Assembly: GCA_001414485.1 (NCBI GenBank)
Contig: LLEY01000001.1
Coordinates: 682,001 to 746,000 of the forward strand
Source: Calycina herbarum
Taxonomy: Eukaryota; Ascomycota; Leotiomycetes; Helotiales; Pezizellaceae
Reading direction: 5' to 3'
Length of the DNA stretch: 64,000 bases
In this document: in pieces, positions 1-11,307 of the stretch
Position numbering within the stretch: the first letter of the stretch is position 1
How the letters are laid out: each line of letters starts with the position of its first letter
Made by a program: the position numbers and the translations under genes
The notes under the pieces: generated by a model
Database searches by the model: none
What the model was told of the DNA's origin: nothing
What the model saw: only the letters and a program-made list of their open reading frames with translations

Positions 1-889
1 CCCATTGCCAAGCGCTCATCCCCCCTTTCTTGTCGAGATAGGAAATTCCGTAGGCGAGGAGGGAACCGATGATCCCGGAACAATTTTGGAATCCAAACAT
101 CCACATTATTGGTTTGCCCATTTCGTCGGAGCGATACCAGGAACAGAGTTGCGCGGCGAGTCCGGGGAACATTCCTGCTTCCATCATGCCGAGGAAGAAA
201 CGGGCTGTATAGAGGCCTTCTTTATTTTTTACTGCTGCGTGACAGGCTAGGACTATGCCCCAGGAGAGGATGATGCGGAATTGCCAGTTTCTGGGTGTGG
301 CTTTTTTGAGGAGCAGGTTGGAGGGGACTTCGAAGATGATGTATGATATCTGGTTCAAATGGTTAACTCTTCTTGGTAGTTTTCGCAGAGGAGCGACGAA
401 CGAAGTATATAGATTGAACCCAATTATATTGATCGGAAGTCATGTTTAGTTGTTTGAGGATGTTTGAGGGTTGTCCTACTTGAAGGACTTTGACTGCTGC
501 TGCATTGGTGTAATCGATCTAGGTCCCAATTAGCTGTCGTTCGACTCGAGTATGAAAGTCCCAGCTTAATCCCCCCCTTGATTACTAGAGTTTCGAGTTT
601 ACGAAAAGGTCCAGGACAATTGAAAATTTTGCAACCCCCATGAAGAGCATTTCAAACTTACATTCTTAATGATATACATCAACCCGATCAACCAAAGAAA
701 CCTCCAATCAACCTTCCTCCGAATAGCTTTATCCTCTTCACTCGTAAAAGTAGCAAGGAATGCCTTTCTATCAGCCGAAGAATCACTTCGCGGGCTCTCC
801 AACTTCCCTACCAAATCCCCAACTACACCTACCTCTCCATCAAGAACTTTGACATTTTTCTCCCCTCCATCTTCGGATTCGGAACTCAT
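1..889 (-). CDS. Dal5-like MFS anion:cation symporter, 5' part (partial)
   Basis: Plasma-membrane major facilitator of the allantoate permease (Dal5) type, which imports small organic anions with protons. I read three exons on the minus strand: 889-662, 518-402 and 349-1. The gene runs off the left edge. The N-terminus is charged and cytosolic. The first membrane segment holds WRFLWLIGLMYIIKN and joins in frame to IDYTNAAAVKVLQVGQPSN, a near-signature stretch of the family. Exon 3 continues with ISYIIFEVPSNLLLK and a long well-conserved run (FFLGMMEAGMFPGL, LCSWYRSDEMGKP). The second donor, GTTCGT, is weak but is the only one keeping the family sequence in frame. The gene is divergent from the flavin monooxygenase to its right, which suggests uptake and cleavage of one nutrient. 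The substrate cannot be read from sequence. Confidence 0.88.
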
Positions 890-1664
890 GTTCTCTTAGG
901 CAAAGTAACACTAAAAAAAGAAGATTTGTCTACTAAAAGTGTGAGATTTTAAGAAGGAAATGTTAAAACCCAAAGAACGAAAATATAAACAAAACACCAA
1001 AGAAAACTTGCCAACCCCATTATCCCAGCTTTCAACTATCGAATTTCGCAAGCTCAATTCTGTACTTAGCGTCTAACGTCTTCGGTCGCCTCTCATCCCA
1101 CTTTTATGGTTGCTGAATACCTTGCCTGCATGTATTGCCGCATATTCATATGTTGCAATCCATCCCTGTGTTGTGGTGATATATACTAGTAAGCACGCAA
1201 TATAGAACCCCTAAAAACCACCACCGCTAATTTCATTCCTTACCATACTCCGTACCCCCACTACAACAATACCCCGCATTTCCTATCAAGCTTTCTTATC
1301 GTAGACAAAAATATTTCGATAGTGAGGGATCTTGGCTAGGGCTGCATAGAGCGGAAAGTATCCCGAATAATTGGTATCGAAAAAGTGGATAAGAGGGGTT
1401 GTTGCGATCGCAGCGCTGTAAATGTTGAGATGGTAGCAATGAGAAGAATAATGACGTGCTAGAACTAATCGACGGCCAATTCCAGCGGGCAAGAAGATAT
1501 GGAATCGTATTGTGATATTGTGACATCTAAATTAGAGGGGTTAATTGAAGTGCTCCATTTTTGAAGTATTCATATTATGAAGACTTAATAGAACCCTTCA
1601 GTTGAAACTCCTACTCGAGCAACCAGAAAACCACAACAGTAGAATACCAAAAAATATCGAAATA
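890..1664. promoter_or_regulatory. Divergent intergenic region, transporter / monooxygenase
   Basis: About 775 bases between the two divergent start codons, so both promoters must lie here. I see no gene. Open frames at 1286-1526 on the minus strand look like chance. The 600 bases nearest the transporter are AT-rich with several A-tracts. No operator could be identified by eye. Confidence 0.5.
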
Positions 1665-3368
1665 ATGGCAGACCAAGATCCTAAAACAAAAACGAGCACC
1701 CCAGCTCCAAAGAAACAAATCCTCCTAAATGCCTTCGACATGTCCACGGTCGGACATCTAAGTCCAGGTCAATGGAAGGTACTTCCCCCCTGCCCCTCCA
1801 ACCAAAACAAAAAACTAAGAAAAGAACAACAGAATCCCAAAGATCGATCCGCAAACAAACGAGAATTAAAATACTGGACCGACCTCGCACAAATTCTTGA
1901 ACGAGGAGGAATCAATGCGCTCTTCCTGGCTGACACGTACGGGGGTTATGATACTTATGAAGGGAGTTTGGATAATTGTATTAGGAGGGCTGCGCAGTGG
2001 CCTGTGACTGATCCTACGATTGTAAGTTATGAATTGAGATGAGAGAATAGAGATTGAATGCTGATTTTGTGACTAGCCTATTAGTGCTATGGCTGCTGGT
2101 GAGTGGAACGAAGTCATGTCTTGTTGAGAAGTTGCTGATTTTAATGAAAGTCACCAAGAATTTGGCTTTTGGTATTACGGCGAGTACATCTTTTGAACCG
2201 CCGTTCTTGCTGGCCAAACGGTTCTCAACACTTGATCACCTCACTGGAGGTCGAATTGGATGGAACATCGTGACCTCTTGGAAAAAAGCAGCCTTCAAAG
2301 CCATCGGCATCGACTCCCCAATCGAGCACGACAAGCGCTACGAACAAGCAGACGAATACCTCCGCGTTCTCTACAAGCTATGGGAAGGATCATGGAGTTC
2401 AGATGCTATAATAAAAGACACAGAAAACGACGCATATATCAACCCAGATCTTGTGCGAACAATCAACCATCACGGGAAATATTTTAATCTCGAGACGAGA
2501 CATATTGTTGATCCTTCTCCTCAACGGACACCGTTTTTGTTTCAAGCTGGGACTTCCCCGTAAGAATCTCGAAATAAATGAAGACAAAAGAAGAAAGCTG
2601 ATAATATATAGAGCAGGATCAGCATTCGCATCCAAACACGCAGAAGCCATCTTCGTCACCGGCCATTCTCCCTCTGTCTTAGCACCCAAAATCGCCAACA
2701 TTCGTCGTCTAGCGGCAGAAGAAGGCCGTGATCCCGCATCCATCAAGTTCTTCTGCACATTCACACCCATCATCGGGCGAACAGACGAAGAAGCCCAAGA
2801 GAAATTGGCAGAAGTAAAGAAATATGCTTCTACAATTGGAGGTCTCGTACTCGTCAGTGGATGGACGGGAATCGACCTCTCTAAACTCCCACTTGGGAAG
2901 GAGATCACTAAAGAGGACTCCTTGGAGGTCCACAAAGTAACTTCCTCGCTCAGTGTATTTACTACAACAAGCAAGGAGGTGCCTAAATGGACACCGGAGG
3001 TGATTGCAGAGATTGCATCCATTGGTGGACTTGGACCTGTCTCTGTCGGATCTCCATCGACTGTTGCAGATGAGCTGGAGAGGTTCGTTCGTGAGGCCGA
3101 TGTGGATGGGTTTAATCTTGGGTATGTGACTACGCCTGGCTCTTTTGAGGATGTTGTGGATTTGTTGGTGCCGGAACTGAGAAGACGGGGTATTTATCCT
3201 GAGGCACAGGAGGAGGGGTTGTCAGCGAGGGAGAAGGTTTACGGGAAGGGACAGTCGAAGTTGAGGGATGATCATACGGGGAGTAGGTATAAGTATGATG
3301 TGTATAAGGAGGATGCTCCTTATGTTGCTGAGGAGAAGGTGCCCGCAAAGGAGAAGGTGGCCATTTAG
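1665..3368 (+). CDS. FMN-dependent luciferase-like monooxygenase (NtaA/SnaA/DszA family)
   Basis: Flavin-reductase-coupled monooxygenase of the nitrilotriacetate / dibenzothiophene-sulfone / pristinamycin group. These enzymes oxidise small organic S or N compounds using reduced FMN and oxygen. Five exons read cleanly: 1665-1778, 1833-2021, 2077-2098 (a 22-nt microexon), 2151-2559 and 2612-3368, giving 496 residues, usual for the family. Diagnostic stretches are LLNAFDMSTVGHLSPGQW near the start, NALFLADTYGGYDTYEGS, then ASTSFEPPFLLAKRFSTLDH and GRIGWNIVTSWKKAAFKAIG, and later FLFQAGTSPAGSAFASKHAE. I chose ATG 1665 because homology starts just after it; an upstream in-frame ATG at 1602 would add 21 unlikely residues. 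The protein ends in a Lys/Glu-rich tail. The substrate is unknown. The divergent Dal5-like transporter suggests scavenging of an organic acid or sulfonate (inference). Confidence 0.9.
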
Positions 3369-3800
3369 ATAGAAGCAAGAAGCAATCTCTCAAGGTACTG
3401 TCCCTTCTACAATTGTCCCGACTCTTCTGCAACAATAACGGAAACATAAACTTAATTATTTGAGCTTTTTGGGATAATTGAATTGAAGTTGAACGATGGA
3501 AGGAGCAGACCCGAGGTGATCTTCGATGGACAATAAAAGCGGCAGCGATAGGTTTTTCTCCTTGTTCTAACTTTCTGGGACAATTAAAGTTGATTGTTCC
3601 AGCTGTCTAGGATAATTTTGAATTGTTTAAGGGTTCAGAATAATGAACTTGAATCATTTTAGAAAGGTAGAACAACGAGAAATTGGCAGGGTAGGTGCGA
3701 ACCTGCTGTGTGACTAGCGTCCATTATTTACTTTCCTCACTTCTCAAGTCAACACCGTCTTTTCACCACCGGCGGACGAACGAAGCTGACTACTACCCAA
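3369..3800. other. Intergenic, monooxygenase 3' side to BTB gene promoter
   Basis: No gene is visible. The stretch holds three imperfect repeats of a GGATAATT/GGACAATT core followed by A/T (near 3470, 3578 and 3610), spaced 30-110 bases apart. Their meaning is unknown. Confidence 0.4.
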
Positions 3801-4982
3801 ATGGCCTTAAATCCTCCGAAGCCTGCTCCTTCTGGTGTCTTCTCTGCTTTCAGAATTATCAATGGAAATACCAACGGAAATACCAACGGGAATACCAACG
3901 GAAATGCCAATGCCAATGGCTGTGCTCCCTCTTCCTTCAACTTCAACCAAGCTCCCGCTCCCCCCGCTCACCCCACCGCACCCAGCATCTTCTCACAACC
4001 ATTCACTGCCATGACAGGCACGTCGAACAACAACATCTTCGGATATCTCAAACCTTCACCAACCACTTCCACAACCCTTTCGTCCGCTTCAACCACAACA
4101 CCAGCGCCTGGTCTCTTTAGCAATTTCAAACCTCTTGGTTCTGGCCCGTTTTCCGCTTACGTCGACCGCGAGCATGACCATTCAAAGTCTGCTCAAGAAA
4201 AGTCTCTTCTGCTAACCGCTGCGGGACGTATGGCTGCACTTGAACGCAGAAGTCCAACGGTCAAGATGAAGGCAATGGACGGTCCCGTACCAACCTTAAT
4301 GTCAGAATCCCTTCTCATATCCCTGCAGATATACACAACTAACTCCCCCAGTGGCTACCAACCTACCGTTAAAGTCAACGTCCATCCTCCACCTGGTTCT
4401 GCGAAGGAGAAGCGCATGTTCACAATCCACAGAAACTTCATCACTGCCTACTCGCCTTGGCTATTCAAGCTTGAACAGAAAGCCGGTAACGAAATATTCG
4501 AAATCCGCTTGGAAGATACCGATCCAGATGTCTTTGGCACATTCGCAAACTGGTTGTACAAGCAGGAGATCACAACAGCGGAAGACAACAGCATGCCATC
4601 TTGCGCAATCTTGTTGAACCTTTGGTTGCTCGGTGATAAGATTGAGTGTCCCTCTCTGCAAAACCACACTTTGGTAGTCTTGGACTTGAAGCGAATGATA
4701 GAGAAGCGATTGCCAGCGCAAGAGCTTCGCAGAGTGTACGCCAACACCGCCACGGACAGTCCTCTACGGCGATACATTGTTGACTCGTGGAGCTATGGAC
4801 ACATTACCGAAAACCCGTCGCTCTACCCGCACGACTTACTCTTCAGTCTCGTTAGCACTAACAAAGTTAGGCTCGCCTCTCTTCTCCCTATGATTCTTTC
4901 GTCTGAAGCTATCCAACAATATTTTGCCAAGGAGGGCGTTGAGCAACCATCTCCGTTCAAGAGGAAGCTTTCTGACAAGTAA
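3801..4982 (+). CDS. BTB/POZ-domain protein with Asn/Thr/Gly repeat N-terminus
   Basis: Single-exon gene for 393 residues. Residues ~1-110 are low complexity: four 12-nt repeats (3865-3912) encode NGNT units, followed by Pro/Ser/Thr/Phe-rich sequence. Residues ~190-300 match the fungal BTB/POZ fold: VKVNVHPPPG, a TIHRNFITAYSPWLFKLEQK helix-strand pair, the DTDPDVFGTFANWLYKQ signature and ILLNLWLLGDKIECPSLQN. BTB domains mediate dimerisation and often bind Cul3 ubiquitin ligases. No Kelch, MATH or zinc-finger partner domain follows, so the role is unknown. The C-terminal ~90 residues (SPLRRYIVDSWS, LLFSLVSTNKV) match the paralogue at 20374-21320. The start has A at -3 and there is no upstream in-frame extension. 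Confidence 0.85.
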   Translation: MALNPPKPAPSGVFSAFRIINGNTNGNTNGNTNGNANANGCAPSSFNFNQAPAPPAHPTAPSIFSQPFTAMTGTSNNNIFGYLKPSPTTSTTLSSASTTTPAPGLFSNFKPLGSGPFSAYVDREHDHSKSAQEKSLLLTAAGRMAALERRSPTVKMKAMDGPVPTLMSESLLISLQIYTTNSPSGYQPTVKVNVHPPPGSAKEKRMFTIHRNFITAYSPWLFKLEQKAGNEIFEIRLEDTDPDVFGTFANWLYKQEITTAEDNSMPSCAILLNLWLLGDKIECPSLQNHTLVVLDLKRMIEKRLPAQELRRVYANTATDSPLRRYIVDSWSYGHITENPSLYPHDLLFSLVSTNKVRLASLLPMILSSEAIQQYFAKEGVEQPSPFKRKLSDK

Positions 4983-7296
4983 CGGTGAGTATTCTCAAAT
5001 TTGGCTCAACCGCACTCCAGTCGCTTCCAGAGGACCTTTCGTCGATACCACGGCAACTCCAGCCCTATCTGTCCCAGCAAAGTTGCCCACTACAAGTTGA
5101 TCTCCAACCGGATGGGATATGCTCTTGTCTTTCTTCCCAAGGTAAATTTCGCTGTACTTCCGGGCGGGGTAGAACTAATGAGGACTAGGATCGTTTCTTT
5201 CTGTCTTGACTACTAAGCATGCATTTGTACAGGACATTGATGGAATTCTCAAATTCGAATGGATGTGGATATTCAGAACTAAGATTACAAACAGAATACA
5301 ATATGCATTTCCCTCGGAATGTTACTGCTTGAACTTGGCTTATTTTTTGTATGCTATTCGTAGGTTACCGGCCGATCGCAAGTATGTACATGCACGGCAG
5401 TGCGCTAAAATACCCCGTAAAACCGCTGTGGTGGGGTGGTCAGCTGCGATACCCCGAAGAAATTAGGGTACCCGAGCCTGTAGGCAGATATCAAAGCCCG
5501 TGAAATGCACTGTGATGCCAGCTATCTTCTCATCTAAATGTTCGAGTAAAACTTGAAGAATCAATTCGATTATCCTAAATGATTGGGATAGTTAGCTCCA
5601 TTACAAGACTGGGAAAAGTCAAGTACAGAAGGGAAAGCCTTTTAGGTTTGGAGTTATAGAGTCCTATAAATACTTTTTCTTGTTAATCTACTAGTACTAT
5701 TTGTTACTACGAAATAGTTGATAAGAAAAATTTATAATTTTTTTTAATATAATTAATTACTATTTGCGAAAGTAGATACTACAACTCTCTTAAAAGTTCT
5801 ATGGAAGTTTCCTTGTTATAAAGTGTTTTCTGCTCGTTAAGGTAAGTGTGTTAAGTTTTACGCGAAAGAAGAGATAGGTCTGGGTAGACGTGCGGGGTAG
5901 GACGGTGCCGTAACGACCTATAAAGTACTTGTAAAGAGCATTGTAAACACGAAATACACCACAACGCTCGACTCTTTCTTGATGCGTGTCTCACCTAGTA
6001 CTACCTATCTATTAAAGATTGATTCTAGATTTTTTTGATATTTTTATAGTGATTTTTAGTTGGGGTGTTAGTGGTTTGATGGGGGAAGGAGTGTATTTTA
6101 TTGCGCCCGTGGGCTGTGGGTTGCTGATTTACAGGGGCGGGCACCAGAGAGTGCGGAATTCGTAACAGACCAAGCCAGCCGTAACTCTGCTTCTTTAATT
6201 GTTCCAGCCAATACTCGGAAAATTCAATGCAATTCTTCCAAACGACTGGAATAATTAAACTTTCATTCACTTCATTCTCCTAGAAGTGTTGGAACAGCTG
6301 TAGAGGTAAAAGTGCTCAGGGGACTCTGGTCACAAATTCCTACATTGAGAGGTCTTTTGAAGTACTACGAGCTAAGTTGAGGCGCTCTGTTCGTAGAGGA
6401 TGTGCTGAATTGGAATTTTAGGAAAAAGATGTGGAAAATATGAGGGGGACTGGCTTTGAATTGAGTTGTTGATTATTAACGGAGGTCGCTGATTTTTTTT
6501 TTGGCTTAGTGGTTGTTAAAAGATTCCTTATAGTGATGGAAATAACTATATTTTAGAGGTGTAAATAATGAAGTTTTTCCCGTTCTGGCAGTCCTCGTGA
6601 GGCGCGAGGGCACCGTCATAGAGCATTACAAGGCACAAGTCTGGAGTCTCTAGACTTTTGAGGTCGACTTTTCTAAAATAAAAAGAGGTTTTTGTTATTT
6701 CTTTCGTAAAAATAGACTTTTCGATAATCAACTCTAAAAACAACAGTACGTCACCAAAATAATTCCTGGGCTCTTTTTAATATCTCTTTTCAGTCTCACA
6801 AACTCCCGCCACCTACTAACCCTACACTACCAAGATAAAGACATTTGTTTTACGACGTAGAAGAATCCAGGATTGAACTCGTTACGAGGTAATTATTATA
6901 ATATTATACGCGTAGTTATGAATAATCGGACTTCGTTAAGACTCTCCATCGCACGTTGATATACAAAATCAGTTATATCTAGTACTGTTAGTACTAATTC
7001 GAGACCAATTTATGACGTATCCTCATCTGGGCACATTTTCTAATACATCTGAGAAATCCATATGCTCATTGTTTTATAAGTCGCTTAAGTAAAAGAGGCT
7101 AAGCGAATACAAAATATCCGCCCCTATTGCGAGCCGCTCGGACATGCCCCACCACTCTAGGAAATGTATATAACATCAACAAAATATTTTCAACATTTCA
7201 ACACCATCGCTTTCCAACGTCTAGCTCTCTGGGCACTTCCTTAGTTTTGCGTCCAATAACTTCTAATATATTAATACACCCTCGGTCTTCGGTAGT
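4983..7296. other. Gene-poor intergenic stretch, AT-rich from about 5680
   Basis: I find no supportable gene in these 2.3 kb. 4983-5470 is of ordinary composition and is probably the 3' end of the BTB transcript. Around 5410-5470 a TACCCCG motif occurs twice on either side of a GTGGTGGGGTGGT tract, possibly the edge of a decayed element. 5680-6900 is strongly AT-rich with scattered GC islands (for example 5875-5960). It looks like mutated repeat DNA, but no terminal repeats could be matched. A TATA-like sequence and a CA-rich leader precede the start at 7297. Confidence 0.4.
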
Positions 7297-8300
7297 ATGA
7301 AGACTTCACTTCCCCTTTCGCTCACTTTCCTAGCCATCTCATCCCTCGCATCCGCAACATTCAATCTCAACACCCGCGGTCCAGATTGGGATTAACTCTC
7401 CAAAGACTTCGCAACCACAACATCGGAATCATGTAAAGCCGCCTACGGAGCCAATAGCAACTGTGGCATCACTCTTCTTGGCCTTGTAGCTTCCATGCTT
7501 TTTTAATTTAAACTGATTACCGCTGATATAGAAAGAACGTGTACAACAGATTGTACAGCGGCAGTAGATGCCTACGTGAAAGGTGTTCAAAAAGCTTGTG
7601 AGGCTCCTGGAGATAGAGCACAGGAATATGGTGCGAAATACGGAGATTATTTTATTTTGCATCTAGTGGAGTTGGTGGGGCAGATTTTTTAGTATGTTTG
7701 GAAGAGGAGTTGTAGGAGGGCATCGTGAGTTTTTGAAATTTTTTACGCTTCATCCTAACCTTGTTATAGATATGAATCAAGAGAAGAATACTAATTCCTA
7801 AAGAAACGGAACTCTTTGCTATGGCTCTACTCTAACTTCTTCCTCTAAATTTGAATGCGATGATCTCTTTCTACCACATTTCGCACGATCATTCTGCCTC
7901 GGCTTATATGTTTAACTACTACTGGCTTGTTTCTAGAGGTGATTGGTGGGCGAATGCTTTTGTTGCTGGGTGGGAGAGGCTACGGAAGTGTAAAGGAGTC
8001 AGTGTGACGAGTTCGAGTACCAAGAAGATTATTTCTACTGGGTGGCATAGTATCACAGTTTCGAGTCAAGGACCTGTTGTTACTGAAAATTCGACTTCGA
8101 TGGTTTCTGTGAGTATTACTACAACTACCTCTACTTTGCCATCAAGTTCTGGGACATCGACCTCGACCTCGACCTCGACTCTGACTTCAACTTCTGTTTT
8201 CGCGAGTTCTGGTGGCTCGCTTCAACATGAGAAATTTTACATTATTGGAATGGTTCCGATTCTCATACTGACTTTTTTTATATGGAAATACCTTTCATAA
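7297..8300 (+). pseudogene. Decayed secreted Ser/Thr-rich, membrane-anchored protein gene
   Basis: A clear signal peptide (MKTSLPLSLTFLAISSLASA) starts at 7297. It is followed by an in-frame TAA at 7393-7395 and then by Cys-containing coding sequence (SESCKAAYGANSNCGITLL). After an intron ending near 7531 the frame resumes as RTCTTDCTAAVDAYVKGVQ and stops at a TAG near 7690. More Cys-bearing coding fragments follow with another TAA near 7797. A frameshift near 7909 leads to the open frame 7851-8300, whose end is a Ser/Thr-rich stalk and a hydrophobic C-terminal segment (IIGMVPILILTFFIWKYL). Each early stop could be a Gln codon changed by C-to-T, as RIP would do, but this is inference. The layout (signal, Cys region, S/T stalk, membrane tail) recalls the array at 23280-26349. 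Function unknown. Confidence 0.6.
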
Positions 8301-8429
8301 AGATCAAAAACTTATTAATGTGTAATGTTCTAGCGAGGTGCCTTGAGCATGAATGAAAAAGAAAATACATTTAAGATTCTAAATATACAACCCCGCCATT
8401 GCGTAATTTATTCCCATTTCAAGCTAGGC

Positions 8430-8945
8430 CCAACATTGCCGAGTGCATTCGTCAATCCCGAGATAGGGTTCTGCTTACAGAACTCTTTAATAGTGACACT
8501 TTTAATATCTGTATATTTCCCAGAATCAAGAGGCTCACATACAGTATTCTTTGATTCTCAAAATTGGATCGTTCTTTACAAACATTCCGGGTTTGAGACT
8601 CGGATACTCAAGTGTATACTCGCTAGCAATATAACGATAAACTCCCTCCTCGATACAGACGTTGATGAGACATTTTTGTGCGTCAATCATGACTTCGTTT
8701 TCAGCTAGATAGGCACAAATCATGACGTCGCAGTCCTTTACAAAAGACCGTAGTGCGGGTTTGTCGTCGGTTTGGCCTTTGGTTAGGGCAACTTGGGGAT
8801 TGCTTGTTACGGGAGAGGGGAGCTTGGTTGGGTCTCGACAGTATCCTTTGATGTTGACATTTGGGTGTTTGAGGAGTTGTTAGACTATGCAGAGAGCTAC
8901 CTTTTCAGTTATTCCTGCGATTCCGATGGTGTAAGTCAGTTTTAT
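8430..8945 (-). pseudogene. NmrA-like / isoflavone-reductase-type oxidoreductase, decayed and truncated
   Basis: Reading leftwards from 8945, the frame matches the NmrA-like NAD(P)-binding family: TYTIGIAGIT at the nucleotide loop, HPNVNIKGYCRDPTKLPSP, DCDVMICAYLAENEVMIDAQ, VCIEEGVYRYIASEYTLEY and VKNDPILRIKEYC. Damage is plain. The start codon position reads ATA (8943-8945). Codon 22 is TAA (8880-8882). The third Gly of the expected GxxGxxG loop is Glu. After a GTATGT donor near 8544, only a short tail reads in frame before a stop, so over half of the usual ~300 residues is missing. Several changes are transitions, compatible with RIP or drift. Confidence 0.7.
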
Positions 8946-11307
8946 GGGAGGTGAAGTGAAGATGGAAGAGAACGTTTTGGTGATGATGGAAAAGATGGAA
9001 AGGAATTCGTGGAGTTATATACTACCTTCTCCTACCACATGAGACCGCAATCTTCTGGTTCAGTCCCGGTTTGTAAATATCTTGGTTTGTGATGTGAAGT
9101 GGATTTTCCACCGAATAAACCCGCTTCATCGAAGAAGCTATTGTATTCAGTGTTGGTTTCTGTGGGTTGTAAGAGCGTGCGAGGTGATTAGCGAGTACGA
9201 TGGAGTTGAACTTGGCGTTGATAGCATTTCCATGCCAGTGACCCTAGGAAGACCAATAGTGCTTCCGCCGAGCAAGATACATATTATGCTTGCAGTTTTA
9301 ATTTCTTCAATTGGACTTGTTACAGGTAAATGCTGCTACTGTATCTGCAGAGAGAGACCTTGTTGTACAAAATAACCGAAAGTCAAAATTCCACGGGCCG
9401 AACCTACAGTCTAACATAAGCCCGATTCTTCTGCCGTATTGACGGTTGAGATACCCCTTTAAATTTTCTGTCTTAGTAAAGAATACAAGTAGACTAGTTG
9501 ATGGAACTCAATTTGATTTTTGATTCGAGATCGTACATGCATACGCAACAAGGAGCTTCCCTCTTCTGGTTCTATCACAGATCGAACATCTTCATGTATC
9601 ATTTCCAAGTTAAAAACGTCGTTGTAAAAGGAGTGCGCTTTTCCCTCCACTTCTCTACAAAGGCAGTATCTAAAGAGCGCAGTTACTGCCATGAAGTTGA
9701 TGCCACTATGTAAACATGCTTTATAAGTAATTAAACTTTCAAAGGCACCTGGTTGGTCCCGTTTCACGCACCTTAAGCATAGAAGAGATAAAAAATTAAG
9801 AAAAACTTAGAAAACATTGTATGTCCCACTACTTTTTTGCCTGCAAAACAAGAATAAAATAGACCAATATCCTCATATACTTGCCGAGAGATTGCTCCTA
9901 TTGGTGAAACTTCTTTTTCTAAAGGCTAATAAGGCATATCAGTTTATTACTTGAAGAGAAGAGAGCTGTCTATTATTGATACTGTAGTGAGAACGTTACA
10001 CGTGATAGATGGGAGGATCTAAAAATACCCTGTCTTCGGTTATGAGGACCAATTATGTATTGCCACCACCCCCGCATATCTCCACCGCAGCTGACAACAA
10101 AATTAAGATGCAACAAAGCGACTCGCCCACGAACAGCACCACAAACATCATCACCGCCATTGTCGAGCAACCCAATTCATCTCTCACATGAGGTTCAAAC
10201 AATTTTCTGGTAAGCATAACCACCACACTCAGTCTTGGATCGAGGCTAAGTCACATCGATCAAACGTGGGATTGAAGAGTAATTTCTTTACAATTTGCGT
10301 GCTGACGCTGAGCCCCCCCAGAATCCTCCCAGTCAGACGGGTACTGCTTTTTACAGATCCCCCTCAATTGTACCGTCTATATGCAAGACATACTTCCAAT
10401 TAGAGTATGACAAATTCCACTTCTTCCGGTCAACCAAGCGAGTGCTGAAGATACCTCTTGCCCTCCTTACCGACGGAGCAATAGGAGAAGACGGAACTTG
10501 CTTATTAAAATCCTCAAGTGTCTGCCTATTTTCAATTTCTTCTTGTGCCACTGTATACATATACAAATTTTCTAAACATCCCCATTGTTTGGAGATTCTA
10601 TATGCTCTTTCAGTTCAGATTTTTCTTAAATCTGATAACTGAAATTGCGGGTCGAGTGGTTGAGTTTGGATTGGGCGTTCGTTCGGCTGACCTCCTCATT
10701 TCCGCGTAAAGTTGTACACGAATTAGTCTCTCTGTCAGCCGGATTTCCCTCTGAAGCGCGAGTAAACAAGTTCTCATCGTCTCCGGCATCCATCCTCTTG
10801 CCTATTTCGTACATCTGAAGCACCTCTTGCATTCGTCGCCATTCTTATTCGCCGAAATCATCTTGAAATACACGCGAAAAATATCCTCATTGGCTGCTTT
10901 GTGAAAACAATCACGATTCAGAGGTATCGACCCTCGCCATGGATTCATGGCGTGCCGATGGATCAGATACCAGGTCCAAAAGCCGGAACAGGAACATCAA
11001 AGTACGGGAGATTTCTCATCCTTATGGCGGTGCCACTACCACGTTACTATTCTTGCAGCCCGCAATTTCAATTCGATTGAGAATACGGCAGAAATTCCAT
11101 GTCAGCCTTGTGAGGGATGGGTTGTATATAACCATCAAGATGTCCAACAAGAAAGAACCCATCAACAGCACAACAGCAGCTTCATCCACCACATTCCTTA
11201 TTCTCTTTTTGTTATTGCTTTTTCCTTTACACACTCCTTGATCGTCATACTTGCAAGCCTTTCCAGATTCTTTTCACTTCATTTCAATACTACATTCTTC
11301 AGCAAAA
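8946..11307. other. Gene-poor stretch between pseudogenes and lysozyme-like gene
   Basis: No gene could be supported. Open frames at 9082-9375 (+), 9459-9767 (-) and 10295-10832 (both strands) have no recognisable family, signal peptide or splice-consistent extension. With the two pseudogenes at the left this looks like a decaying segment. 11050-11307 is the likely promoter and leader of the gene at 11308, with a pyrimidine-rich tract at 11195-11290. Confidence 0.4.

Noticed and set aside
5400..5475. Repeated TACCCCG motif around a G/T-rich tract, considered as a transposon terminus
   Set aside because: No partner inverted repeat or target duplication was found in the neighbouring sequence.
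6850..6900. GTTCAATCC-like box on the minus strand, resembling a tRNA T-arm
   Set aside because: The flanking bases do not pair into a T-stem, and no D-arm or anticodon arm could be placed.
8946..10840. Several 60-115-codon frames (for example 9082-9375 plus and 10351-10566, 10626-10832 minus)
   Set aside because: No motif, signal peptide or membrane pattern, and both strands are open in places; consistent with chance or decayed sequence.
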